Source of the DNA: Nymphaea colorata
Lineage: Eukaryota > Streptophyta > Magnoliopsida > Nymphaeales > Nymphaeaceae
Direction of reading: 5' to 3'
Assembly (NCBI RefSeq): GCF_008831285.2
Contig: NC_045141.1
Location: forward strand, 16,974,106 to 17,038,105
DNA length: 64,000 bases
Below, one piece after another: positions 10,117 to 21,850 of the stretch (the stretch's first letter is position 1; every line of letters starts with the position of its first letter). The position numbers and the translations under genes were made by a program. Under the pieces are notes generated by a model. That model did no database searches and was not told the DNA's origin. It saw nothing but the letters and a program-made list of their open reading frames with translations.

Positions 10117-12667
10117 TCATGCTTGCAACTTGTGTCTTTAAAGCTAACTGGTAGGGCTGCCTAGATGTCAGTCAAAGAATGCTCGGTGCTGAAAGCAACT
10201 CCTTCCCAAGATCTCTTGGCTGGAGCGCAAAGTCGGCTATATCAACAATTTATACATTTTTTCTACTCGGTTGGACAGTCACCCCAACCAAATCAGTCCC
10301 AAGGTGAGTGATACACGATAGGTTTTCCCAAGTGAGGTCTCAACCTACTACAAGATAAGGGGTTTAAGGCTTTACAAGCATAGCATACAAAAGTCTTTTC
10401 ACCTCACTCACAACCCATCAACATACACATCCATCCATAAAATTATTTTTGGAAAAGGTTGAATGCTATTTGGTTGTCATGCCCTTGTGATACAACCAGT
10501 TCCTCTTCTTCTTTCTCTATGGTTCTCATTTGATAAGTACCATTTATGTGAGATTTACAAATAACAATTTATGTTTTTGACATATTCATAAATAATCCCT
10601 TAACACTAAATAGATTATAAATAACGAGAACAGGTAAATAAAATATTAAGCCAATCCATGCGATCAAGTGGAATGCTCGAACCGCTGGTGCTACGTGTCG
10701 ATCTCTAAAGCCATGCATCAGGTGGTTGGGGCATTCCTCTCCATTAACCTCTCTAATGTTTGGTGTTGGTTGGTGCATTCTCAACGGTGGAATGACTTAA
10801 CACACAAGTCGTCTATTATAAATAACATGCATGAGTTTACGATTCATCAAAAAAAAAAAGACTGCAGAGCTTATGAAATAATTAAGCACATGTATGAATG
10901 AACCATTAGTGATAATGGTGGGAGAAAAATCATGTTGGGTATGGCAGCTGATAATGATGATATATATATATATATAACAATGGCAATCAGTTTTCTATGA
11001 CCAACTGGTCAAGATAACGTGATTCAAGGACATGAGCACCAACTTGAAAATTTATTTGAAAATCAAAGTAATGTCTCCAAGACAGTTATCCAATGCCACC
11101 TCTCTCCGCGTGTGAAGGAAAAGTCATTGTCTCTCATGCAAAATTGTTTTAGAAGATGTCATGTATAAAATGATATCATAATGAAAATAAGCACACCTAT
11201 ATTTTTTGGTGTGTAAGCTGTCCTGGATGTAGGACACAAGTTCCGAACCACATTAAAAACCAGTTTCCCTTTCATGGTATTAGAGCTCTATCAGTAAGGA
11301 AATTGAGTTTCGATCCTCTCCACCATGGCGTGTGGAGAGTATTCTAACTTTGATAATTTATCAATCATGTTGTTGCGAATTATGTTAGTAACTTAAGCAG
11401 CTTAGGATTTTTCAAACATTGCTTTCTACTTGAGTATTCCTTTATACATCTTTCACCATTTATTGGAGGCATCGCATATGAACAGAAACCACTGCCTTGG
11501 AGGAGAATCAACCTTACTGAATCTCGTGCGGGTATCGGTCCTGTTTTGTGTCAGTTCTGCAACTTTTAGGTTATCCATTTTCTTTGCTATTTGCAGCTCC
11601 GAATAGTTCTGAAGCCTGATGCCTAGTTGCGATCGCAAGCTACACGTTGTAATAACTGGGCTTTTCATATCAAAAATCTGCTTAATGTAGAAAACGATAG
11701 CAACTCTGGCAGTGCAGAAGTTTATTTGGGTGACTGATTCAAGATTTCAATGTTCATTTCCACTAAAGTTTAATTCTTCAGACGCTTGCTCGTTCTTGTC
11801 CATCTTAAAGTTATGACTCTCAATGGTACAATTTCGTACTTGTTATAGTCTTGGAAAGATATAGACACTTTAATGCATAGATATCTTCGTTATCGTGTCG
11901 CTAAATGACTAAAAGTACATCTTAGTTCGCAAATGTATCATTTAACTTAAGTTTTCAATTATTTATTTAACCTTGCGTGCATAAAATTTTGCAAGGTCTG
12001 CAATTCAATTAAGTTGTGGTCCTTTACGAATACAGATTCAGGAGCACTGAAATCTCCAATCCTTGGAGCCCTTGAGAAGCATCGTCCTGAGGAAACTTTC
12101 GTTTATGTTGAAGATTATGGTGAGAATGGCCCACAAACACATGATCAGGAACAAACTTTACTAAAGTGGTAACAGAAGAGCTCACTGAGCATTTGTTCAA
12201 ATTCGTCAATCTCTTCATGTACCCATCATGATGTTGAAGTTTGCTTGGTTTATTCTTTTCTTGTGTTCCATAAAGTGCAATGTTCATTACATAGATTGTT
12301 CAGTGGAAGATGCCACTATTTTCCTTTTTCTTCCCGAGAGGATAGAATTAAGCCACCCTTGAAGACGGAGATCTGACAGGAATTGAGGTGGGAGATCACT
12401 CTCGGTGGGTCTCAGCCCCACAAGAGACCATAGTGGAGCTTTGAACTTATAATTAATGTGCCTACCGCCCCTTTGGTTTTTTAAGCTGCCATTTTTTATA
12501 ATGATATTTAAGCAGTTAATGGCAATTATATGTCCAGATTAACCAGACATAAACAAGCATCCCCTGACACTGAAGAAAATGTTGTGTTGAAGAGTACGCA
12601 TAGGAGGCTCCTTCAAATTGCTTCATGCGGAGAGATTTTAGATCACTATTTTGTTTCTATCTTACAG
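10117..12667. other. Intergenic, repeat remnants, no clear gene
   Basis: The left part probably belongs to the 5' side of the gag-bearing element. A short (AT)n tract lies at about 10960-10976. The copia-type primer-binding remnant at 11215-11300 is listed separately. I cannot assign the rest; the segment at about 12555-12640 is open for some 30 codons and might be an upstream exon of the gene at 12.7 kb, but it ends in a pyrimidine tract and acceptor. Confidence 0.45.
11215..11300 (+). mobile_element. Copia-type LTR end plus primer-binding-site remnant
   Basis: The words TTTCATGGTATTAGAGCTC at about 11267-11285 match the usual plant Ty1/copia layout: an LTR ending in CA followed by a site complementary to initiator tRNA-Met (consensus TGGTATCAGAGC, here with one change). 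The stretch before it would be LTR end. No copia coding region follows, so this is a fragment, perhaps a deleted copy. Confidence 0.45.
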
Positions 12668-14535
12668 CAGAAAATTTGAACTAGATGAGAAGACAGTAGA
12701 CATAATTCCACATGCTTTGGCATGTCATAGAGATGATCAGGATACTCCAACTCTGCTGGCATTTGCTTGTCTAATTGCTGTATATGGTGAAACGTTATCT
12801 TCCTTTATCCAGTGCTATAGCTGGAAATGAGATTTCGGCTTGAAGCAAGTTTTTCGAAAGCAAAAAGATGAATTCAGATTATTTGACTTGTTTGATAAAA
12901 TCGAAGTTCACCAGTACTTTCGTGACATTGAAAATTTCGAAAATTCTTATTGGCTTGCAATTTTTTTGCGTGAAACTTCATGCTGATTTATTTTGCATTC
13001 AGGCATTCTCTTCATTTTCACTTTCATGAAAAAAATATGTCTCCCTTTTAGAGTCTCCCAGTTGTTCTCGACTTTCCACTGATATTTAGAAGCACCGGAA
13101 GGATTTATTCTGATTTCTTCTTGTATTCCTATGGAAAAGTAGAAACATTAAGATAAGCTAAAGGTGAAATCAAAGCTGAAATCGCTGAAGCGACATCTGA
13201 AGGTGAAACCGTCGAGTGCACTGAAATTGTATGTGATCATTCATACTTGCCGCACAGAGCAACAATTAATTATCAAGCATCTGAGCTGTTGGAGAGTATG
13301 GACTTTCAACTGCCATTGCATGGGTTTCAGCTGATAAGAAAGGTTGTGAATGTTGCTCATCCAATCCCATATAAGAATGAATCAAGTACTTTACAGGTTA
13401 TTCTATCTCAGAAGCAAATCAGGCCAAATCAGATGCATGGGTTGTAAATTCTCATCTATTTTGGTATGAATTGAATTTGATAGGGCAACAAGAATCTATT
13501 CACTCTTTCCTGTACTTGTTTAGTCATTACATCATAATTTTCTGCTGTATTCTGGGTCAATTATGTTATGATGCAATGGCTAGAAAAATTGGCAGAAGTC
13601 CATCAAAACATATTATCAATTGGACAACACTGTGGGAGGCTAACCAGCATAACAGAATTTCAGTATCTGTGCCAATAGATGCTAAGTCCAGGAACTGATT
13701 TATCAAACAAAAAGCAAAGCTGTGGGAAAAGGAAGCCAACTTCTCTAGTTCCTTGTTGCCCTTTTTAAGAACTGTAAATTGTGTTTAGGTACGCCTGTCC
13801 ACTCCAACCTATATTATTAGTCCATGTATCTCTTCTCTTGCTCTTGCTCTTGCTCTTGCTCCCATAATACAGTGCCAAGGGAAATGTGTTGCCTTTTTTT
13901 CTACAGACGCCAAGAGCGATCATTCAGATAGAGAACTAAAGCCTGGAATCGATATTCTTGACCAGTTCAGGATTCATTTTTTGACGTCTACAAGATATGA
14001 ACCTACTAATAATTATGCTAGTGAACAATGCTTCATGTCCACTGTAAGTGAACTCTTTTCTTCATTGATTGAGATGAGACTTCTCTAATTGGAAAAATCA
14101 AACAAGCGTGACAGTCGGTTATGCTTCTTCCGTTGCTCCAAATCTACCAAGAATGATCTGTTCAAATTCAAGTATTGTTCATGGGGAAGTAGAATTGGTT
14201 ATGGAGCTGCTTGTTGCAGAGCTATGATCCACCAATGCACTTTGAGTCACAGTGCAGGATCTGGTCAAGATGTACACGCAGATCACTGGAAAGGTATCTT
14301 GAATCCTTGATAGCCTTTAGAGAACGTATGCCCTGCATTCTCTTCGCATTGGAGTCTTTTCAGGTCATATCTGTGAGAAGACACCCCGAAAAAAAACTAC
14401 CTCACTGGATCATATTTAAAAAGTTTAAACTATCATGAGAAGCATATTATGAAAAGAACATTTACTGAAATTGTTATATGGTTGCAGGTTCTTGATCGAA
14501 TCGTGTATCTGACTGCTGCTAGTGCTGATGAATAA
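12668..14535 (+). CDS. Unrecognised multi-exon gene or pseudogene, 3' exons
   Basis: I do not recognise this gene. Exon-like blocks with protein-like composition and good splice sites are: 12668-12786 (after TTTCTATCTTACAG; reads KFELDEKTVDIIPHALACHR and on), about 13163-13396, 13907-14043 (acceptor TTTTTTTCTACAG, donor GTAAGTG; reads LDQFRIHFLTSTRYEPTNNY), about 14107-14215, 14219-14363 and 14488-14535, the last ending in a TAA with the C-terminus VYLTAASADE. The blocks are open over their full length, but the phase between the fourth and fifth is unclear: one frame meets a TGA near 14225. A family of divergent eukaryotic proteins (DNA repair, meiosis or similar) is possible, but I cannot name one. 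It may be a decayed copy of a longer gene whose 5' part is missing. Confidence 0.45.
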
Positions 14536-15864
14536 TGACCTACCTTCTTTTTTTTTTTTTTTGACTTGTCACTAGCAGAATATATGTACCTTGAGGCTCT
14601 AAATTCTACCTCTACTCCAAACTTACATTACATACTTCGAATTGGCACTCTGGCTTCAAATTAGCTTCTCTCTTTCTAGTGGTCACACCATTCCTCACCC
14701 CACTTTCGAAAGGATCATCTGAAAGAACTGTAAACATGTTTGTTTTCAATCATATTTCTGTATCTTCATGATCATGTCCTCTCAATAAAATAGGTGATTG
14801 CATTTCTGAACACTTGCCTTGGCGGCTGCCTCTTGCTAATCTACCAACTATTATTGCAAATGTTCTTTCTTTTGTCTACTTATAGTAAAACAATGATCTG
14901 TCACCAGACTACGTTTTGTTCTTTAGACTGTCACATCAAAGGAGGTCAAAATAAAGCACAAGGTGCATCTCCTGGCATAATCTAGCAAAGGCGGAAGAAA
15001 ACAAAGCAAAAAAGGTTGATGCTTGATTACTACAACCTTTTCAAGCTAGAATATTATCTTTATTGTCTGCTTTATCCTGCTTCCAGGCAATCATATGAGT
15101 GCAAGGGTACGGTTTTACCAAACTGAGCGCTGAAACTAGGTTCTTTTTACCTCTAATAAATTGCAAATTGCACTAAAATCATAGAGCGATTTATTTGTAA
15201 GTGCCTATTGCTTTACATTTCGCTTGATTGCATCTACTGCCTGAAGCTATTATAAATGCATGGGAAATAAATGATCAAAAACCAATTATTTTGACTGATT
15301 AGAAACAAAAAAATGAGAACTATTTACCATTCTCTGTCTTCTATTTACCAACACTATGGATGTAATGAATAAAACCTTTTTAGTACTTTGGAATCTGACC
15401 ACTGTTTCTCTTCTTTATTTTTCTGGTTACAAAGACAACCATCCACTTGTTTTTCAAATATGTGAGCCTTTGCCAGCCTAGGATGCCTGCTTATCATTTC
15501 ATGCCCTCTTTTTGGATGTATCATTTGTTTGGTCCCCTTTACCACTATAAAAGTTTCCTTTGCTCTCCCCTTTACAAGAAGCTTAGTCAGGTTGGTAGGC
15601 CCATGAAAAAGGTTTTCTTTCCATTTTTGTCCTTAAGGGAGCCTTTTTCTTTTTCCTTCTCTGCCATTATGTTTTGCGTTTTGTTAAGGGCTAATTTGAG
15701 GGTCTTTCAGGCAATCCAACTGTTCTTGGCTGAACGTATAATCAACTTCACAATGCAGTTCACGAGTACATTGTTCATGTGTTGGAACCCATTCAAAAGA
15801 ATCTCGTATAAGCTCTTGATCTTTTCTTTGTTTCCTTTGGACCTGGCATGAGTGAGCCTTGAAG

Positions 15865-15999
15865 GCAGGGGAGGAGCCAGGATTTTTTTCAAGGGCGGGT
15901 CAAACGGTTTGTGGGTCGGGCCAAGAGGAGTGACAGGTCAAGCCAAACCAAAAAAAATTGATTTTTTCAATATAATTTTTTTTCCCTGCGCTCACCCGG
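15865..15999 (+). mobile_element. Miniature element copy 1, truncated
   Basis: From GGGGAGGAGCCAGGATTTTTTTC onward this stretch matches the reverse complement of 17161-17334 almost base for base, through GGGTCAAACGGTTT, TTGATTTTTTCAATATA and CCTGCGCTCACCC, then diverges at about 15999. It therefore lacks the far terminus. Confidence 0.75.
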
Positions 16000-17160
16000 C
16001 TGCTTGAAGGCCTCTCATTCTTTGCCTTCAGAGATTTAGGCTGCAATAGAGCTTGGGTGGGTAGCGGGTTGTCTTCACTCGGCATAGTGCATCCGACCCT
16101 TAATGGGGTAGGTGAGTAGCATCCATGGATATCAAACAAAGACGCACGATCTACATGACCCTCATTCAACCAGCTATGCTACATCACTTTAGGTTCTTCC
16201 TATGTGTTTTATTTATTAGGGGGCCTTTCTTAACCATTAACTCTGCATCTGATGGAGGCTCGTTTGGGAGATTTTTAGTTTTTTCAAACGCCTAGAACAT
16301 AACTGTACCGGACATGGACTGCCTCCACGGATTGTTCATGCCCAAATATGTTTTGGCAAAGTAACAACATTTTGGACAAATTCCTGGCCATGGATAATCC
16401 TATATACGTGTTGGATTATGTGTAACATTGTTTGATCGAAACAACTTATACTGCTATGAATCGACATTTATGTCAGGGTTTGGCACACCTGGTTGAAAAG
16501 CTAGCAGTTGGTAGCCAGTAGGCGGTTAGTTGCTAGTTCAAATATCAATGGCACCGGCCTTTCGCCAAAGCAAGGTAGGACCATGGGCGTAAAAAGTACA
16601 ACCTTGGAAATTTTATGTTTTTAGCAAGTGATGAAGAAAAAAAAAACTATGACAATTGAGATGTTTACTTAACCCGGATGCCTAGATGTTGTCCTACTAA
16701 TTTGAGGTGAGTAGGAGAAACACCTACTGCCAAAGTAAGAAGGCCCCCCACTCTTTCCCCATTGGGTGGGTAAGTGGGTAAATGAAACCTAACAAGTTCA
16801 ACAACCCAAGTGAAATTTTTCATACGGTTCTCTCCACATAGAACTCTTAGGATTTTAGTCTTTTGTGAGTTGTTGGTGAGCATGAGGAATATTTCAATCT
16901 TACAACTAAACAAGAGGGCGGAAGCTCCTACACTTCTCTCCATCATCTTCAAGGTACCAGGCTTAGGTGTCTCAAGATGGCACTTCCATTATGTTTCAAC
17001 TTGCAGATACCTTAAAGACTCGAAATGAAGACTGGCCACCTACTAGCTCACGCTCCATCTGTTATGCTAACCCCCTCAAAGATTTTCCTATTGCGGACTT
17101 ATTTAACTATGTAAAAAAAAAAATCCTTTTACTTTTCAATTTGGACAATTTCATTCAAGC

Positions 17161-17334
17161 TCAGGAGCGGAGGGAGGGGGGCCCGCCTGTGCCATGGTCT
17201 GGGTGAACACAGGAAAAAATATATATATTGAAAAAATCAAAATTTTTTTAGTTTGGCCCGACCCGTCTCTCCTCTTGACCCGACTTGGGAACCGTTTGGT
17301 CTACCCTTGAAAAAAATACTGGTTCCATCCCTAT
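17161..17334 (-). mobile_element. Miniature element copy 2, about 174 bp
   Basis: This copy is inverted relative to copy 1, about 1.2 kb away. One end reads AGGAGCGGAGGGAGGGGGGC and the reverse complement of the other reads TAGGGATGGAACCAGTATTT, imperfect terminal repeats of the GGCGGAGCCAGGATTT type. The interior is AT-rich with CGACCCGTCTCTCC-type GC words. Confidence 0.7.
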
Positions 17335-18061
17335 TCAGATTAATTGAATGGTACAACAAAATGACTGATCCAATAAAAGTTAATGTACAAGCTTATCTAC
17401 GAGTAGCTGGTTTCGTTAACTTGGGAAAAGAAAGAAGCCATATAGACGAGATCCACACGGTTGAGTTGATAAGAATCAACTTCCGTGCGCATGGTTTCAT
17501 GCAACAGATGTATCGTTTCCGTGCACTTCATAAAAGTCCAGCTCACTTGTTTTATCATATGCTAGAGCACATTCAGTTGCCGACCTTTTAAGAGTTTAAT
17601 TTTTTTCTGAAATATATCGATGACCAGGGTTAGAAAGTATCAATTTTATACATTCGCCGTTATTATTTTAGGGACATCTTACATCCTCCAGCAAACGAGT
17701 CAAGAATAAGATAGCTGGCAGTTTAGCAACCTTGCTTGACCAAACTAAGTATTTAAGAAGAATGATGTTCAAGCGTTTCTTGTTGGAACATAGAAAGGGA
17801 AAAGGTGCAAATTAATGCATCCGATCACATATTAGGTGTTCGGTATATACAAAATAAAGTTGCCAACTTATCATATAAATTTACATTTTCTTCCTTAAGG
17901 GTTTGTAGGTGGAATTATTATTATTGTTTCAGTTTACATATAAAATTATTTTTGAAGTACTTCCTTAGGCATTGTCTGTGCCATCGTGACAGAAGAATTT
18001 TAGAAACACAAAGATAATGAGTACAAGAAAAAGTATATGCAAATTTTGTAATAAAGTGAAA

Positions 18062-18063
<2 letters not shown>

Positions 18064-18108
<45 letters not shown>
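18064..18108. repeat. (AT)n microsatellite
   Basis: An alternating TA run of about 45 bp. Confidence 0.95.
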
Positions 18109-18110
<2 letters not shown>

Positions 18111-18478
18111 TATGAACCTAACCAATTGGTTAAAAACAAAAATCAGGCCCTTTAAGCATTATATTTTAAAAAAAAAAATCTAACCTTATCAATATGATCT
18201 TAAGGATAAGTTGATGTAAAATATACATAAAGTTCTTCATTTTTTTTGTATTAATAGTGTTTTTATAATGAGAAAAAATAAATAACTATGATAGCATCAA
18301 TTTTCGATAATAGAAAAATCCACATTTTTCATAAAAGCAACTTAATTTAAAGCATGTTTTATATGAAAATTGTTTTTTAAACATCTTAAATAATTTTTTT
18401 GCAAAAAAAATTAAAAGGTCTAGTTTGTATCAATAACTGGTATTTATCAATTTCTTTTTTATTTCTTTTTTTTCTTTC

Positions 18479-18483
<5 letters not shown>

Positions 18484-18555
<72 letters not shown>
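18484..18555. repeat. Long (AT)n microsatellite
   Basis: An alternating TA run of about 72 bp, the longest in the window and probably length-variable between individuals. Confidence 0.95.
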
Positions 18556-18558
<3 letters not shown>

Positions 18559-19637
18559 ACTGCTTTTTCCATACCAAAGAAAAAGAAAAAGGAAAGAGGT
18601 CTTTTACCGCAGACAGAAAACTATATACATATATATAATATAATATAATAATATTTTAATATATTTTATAATAATGAAATAGCTTATTTTAATGAAAGCA
18701 AACAAATCCAAAAGCTTTTTTCAATTTTTATTTAATGAGACACATACGAGACACAGTAGTCACAATCAGACTCGAGAAGGAGAGCCGTCCCGTCGAAAAA
18801 GCATTCCCAACAACCAAGCTGTCCAAACGACAACTGTTCACCAGAAACGCAGGCTGCATATGGAAAGTGGCAGCAGTGGAGCGCTGCATGGTCAAGAAAG
18901 CTGGTGCCGCCGCTATTACAACCTATAATAGTTGGCAACCTAAAACCTCCGTGAATGACGACGGCGACCAACAATGCCCGAACCAATAGAGCAGAAGTCC
19001 CCCATAGATTTTCAAAAAGTTAATTTTCACACACATATATATATATATAAACAGGACTTTCCTCTTCTCTTTCTCTTTCTTGTAGATAGAACAAGAAGTC
19101 ACATAAGGTAGATATCATATCGATATTAACTGTAAATAAGAGTATTACAATTGTAAGTAAATAGAGGAGTATGTTATTCGGCCACTCAACTGAACGCTGA
19201 AATCTCGACCTATTCTCGCATACTTTACTTTAGGCGTCTCAGAGTGATGCCAACTTACTTTAGGTGCTTTCGAACGCCACCCCAAGCTAAATAATGGCTG
19301 CCTATCAGCTTCTGCTCAGTCAGTTGCACCAAGGAAGGAAGAGTGTTGTCATTGATTTTAGATTTTAGAAAGATGACGGACAAATGCTTTGCACAAAATA
19401 GTGTTTAACAACTTTTTCAAAAGGTTTAAACACTTTTAAAGCAAATAATAGTTAGGTGATGACCGTGAAGCAGCGGGGAACGAGCATGGGAAGGAAAGGA
19501 GCAATCTGGCTTTGGTTGTCTCTTTATCTCCCTTACCATCAGTTTGCCTTTTTCTCAAGGTGCCGTGTGGGAAAGGGCAGCTGCCAGATTCGGTGGTCCT
19601 CCGCCGCTTTTTCTCTTAAAAATGTGAATAAGAATCA

Positions 19638-19805
19638 CAGCAGGAGCGAAGCTAGAATATTTTAGTTAAAGAGTCTCCTAAATATAAAATTTTAAATTTT
19701 AAAAAACACTAACATATAAATTTAAAAAGTTATTAAAAATATTAATACAAAAAAATTTAAAAAATTAAGTTTTACATAAGCAATTGCCCACATGCAAGTC
19801 CCCGA
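19638..19805 (+). mobile_element. Miniature element copy 3, diverged
   Basis: It begins AGCAGGAGCGAAGCTAGAAT, has a very AT-rich core with TAAAATTTTAAATTTTAAAA words, and ends GCCCACATGCAAGTCCCC, resembling the GGGCCCATGCGGGCCCC end of the copy at 48952. The length of about 168 bp fits the family. Confidence 0.5.
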
Positions 19806-20027
19806 AATTATTCATTTAAAACTTCATTCATTGTAATCGTGAGTTGGGGCTTGATGGGCACAAGATGACAATATTCGAAAAGGTGTTTGGTTGCCGGTGA
19901 AGGGAGGACTGCCAAGTGCCGACGCACATGGAGAAATACGGCACCGAGCACAGGTATTCGCAGCAGTTCGCTGGTTGGAGAAATACAACAATATCAGTGT
20001 ACTCCACGATAATTGATGCAAATCAAA

Positions 20028-20147
20028 ACTCTCTCTCTCTCTCTCTCTAAGTTGTGTTTTCCAGTTTTATGTTCAATGTTTCTTATCTTTCTCTCTCTCT
20101 CTAAGTTGTGTTTTCCAGTTTTATGTTCAATGTTTCTTATCTTTTAG
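20028..20147. repeat. Direct tandem duplication, about 61 bp, two units
   Basis: A (CT)n tract followed by AAGTTGTGTTTTCCAGTTTT, ATGTTCAATGTTTCTTATC and TTT occurs twice in a row, identical apart from the length of the CT run. This suggests a recent duplication, probably by slippage at the CT tract. Confidence 0.9.
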
Positions 20148-21850
20148 CACCAATAGAAATAAATAGTAGAGAGCGCCAAACATCTTGATATCAAGTAGAT
20201 GTTATTAAGAACGATTTTACTAATCAATTAAGTGCTTGTCAGCTGCCTTAATTGTGTGTCCTGCGCACACACACATATATATATATATATATAACACGGA
20301 AACCAAGATGATCGCGATCAAGACGCCAGAGATTATGTTATTATATCAGTTTGGCGAGTTGAATCATTATGTCAATGACCATAGAGAATCGCTTTGTCAT
20401 GAGCTTTAATGAACAAGTGCAGATTGTTTACCATTTCTTCTCGATGAAACACAAGATTGAAAAACTAAAATCGTAAAAAAATTGACAAGAATCAAAATGG
20501 GGAATGGGTTTCCCGCGTTCTAATTTGCTGTCCTGGACTGTGGGAATATGTTCATGTCGGCGCATGCACCGAGGACATGCATGTGAATGAAAAGAGCGTC
20601 GCGCTGGACATGCGCTCACCCGTTCATCTTGTAATGGTGGACGGCCAGACATGCATGAGATGATAAGATGCATGTTCAGATGGATCGCATGGCAACCATA
20701 GGCCACCACAGGCCACATTTATCTATTATATTTTTCCCCGTTTATTTAGAATGGACGTAGGGCGGAGGAGCATATGCTGCATTTATTGTGGACGCGTGGG
20801 TAGCTGAAATTTACAGTCACATTTATAGCGATGAGACCTTTTCTTATGGAAATAAACAAGTGGTTTATTAAGTTTGGACATGATCTGGAGAAGAGCTTTA
20901 TATTTTTTTGTTAGTCTCGGGCACCTCTTCTAGAACAGCTGTTAACGAAGGCATTATATTAATGTCATTACTTAGAAACAATATTTTATACTTTGCCCTA
21001 TTAAAATTTTCAAGCTGAAAAAGCTTATTGAAACATATCAATATGTATCCTTTGCTATGCATGACTAGTAACTTTTTGGCGTATCTTTAATTGAGAGAAA
21101 GCATTTCAGTAGGGGTGACTGGGCTGATTTAAAACGATCAATAGAGGATAATTCTCGGTTTGTTTTTATAAATGATTCACCTTCGGTTCCAATATTGACA
21201 AGGCTCTTAATCAAGAGTGTAAGCAAAATCTGAGTTCTTACAGACTTATGTGAAAGAGTGTTTACAGATCGATATTTTAATGTCTTTTTGGTTTTCCGGT
21301 CAGCAACCTGGATTGGCATAATTCCCTTTTGTTTTTCCACCCTCTTGACACTGTTACTGCGTAAGTCTGCACTGTAAACAATGTAGTCAATAGCATCAAA
21401 ACCAATCAAATTGTTTAGACGCGAAAAACATCAGGTTGTCGTCAGACCGCGTGGCAGCTTCCACCGTCGTCAAGCCGACAGAGTACCTTTCGCGAGCTGT
21501 TGGTCCTTAGATCTGCTTTCGTCGGTGGGCTGTTATTTCCGTGGGATCTCATCACACTTCATTCCCCCTCTCTCTGTCTCTCTCTCTCTTCCTCTCCATC
21601 TGTACATATTTTATACCTTTTAATAATTGCGAGCATCAGTTCTGTCTTTTGACTCGTGGCTGATGTACCCTTTTTACATCGAGACTCCAGAGAGGTCCAT
21701 GCGTGTTATTTATGTGCCAGCTACCCTCGATCATTCTGGCGCGAATCGGATCGCCACCCACGGTCTGGAACTTTAATTGGTGTGGTGGGTAGTCCATGAA
21801 ATCAAGGGTAGGTGCTTAGGCGGTGAGAGGGAAGGAGGAGAAGGAGCACC

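Larger units (their letters stand above)
14536..21850. other. Repeat-rich intergenic region
   Basis: This stretch of about 7.3 kb has no gene I can support. It contains long AT microsatellites, three copies of a miniature element, a 61-bp tandem duplication and many short AT-rich frames. An open frame at 17253-17591 starts inside a miniature element and runs on for about 80 residues without family resemblance. The right end, rich in CT runs near 21570-21590, should be the promoter and leader of the O-fucosyltransferase gene. Confidence 0.55.

Noticed and set aside
17253-17591. 112-residue frame with fairly protein-like sequence
   Set aside because: It starts inside a miniature element and has no splice partner or family resemblance; too weak to call a gene.
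18732-18989. Overlapping 84-residue frames on both strands
   Set aside because: Both strands open over the same short stretch, without homology or splice context.
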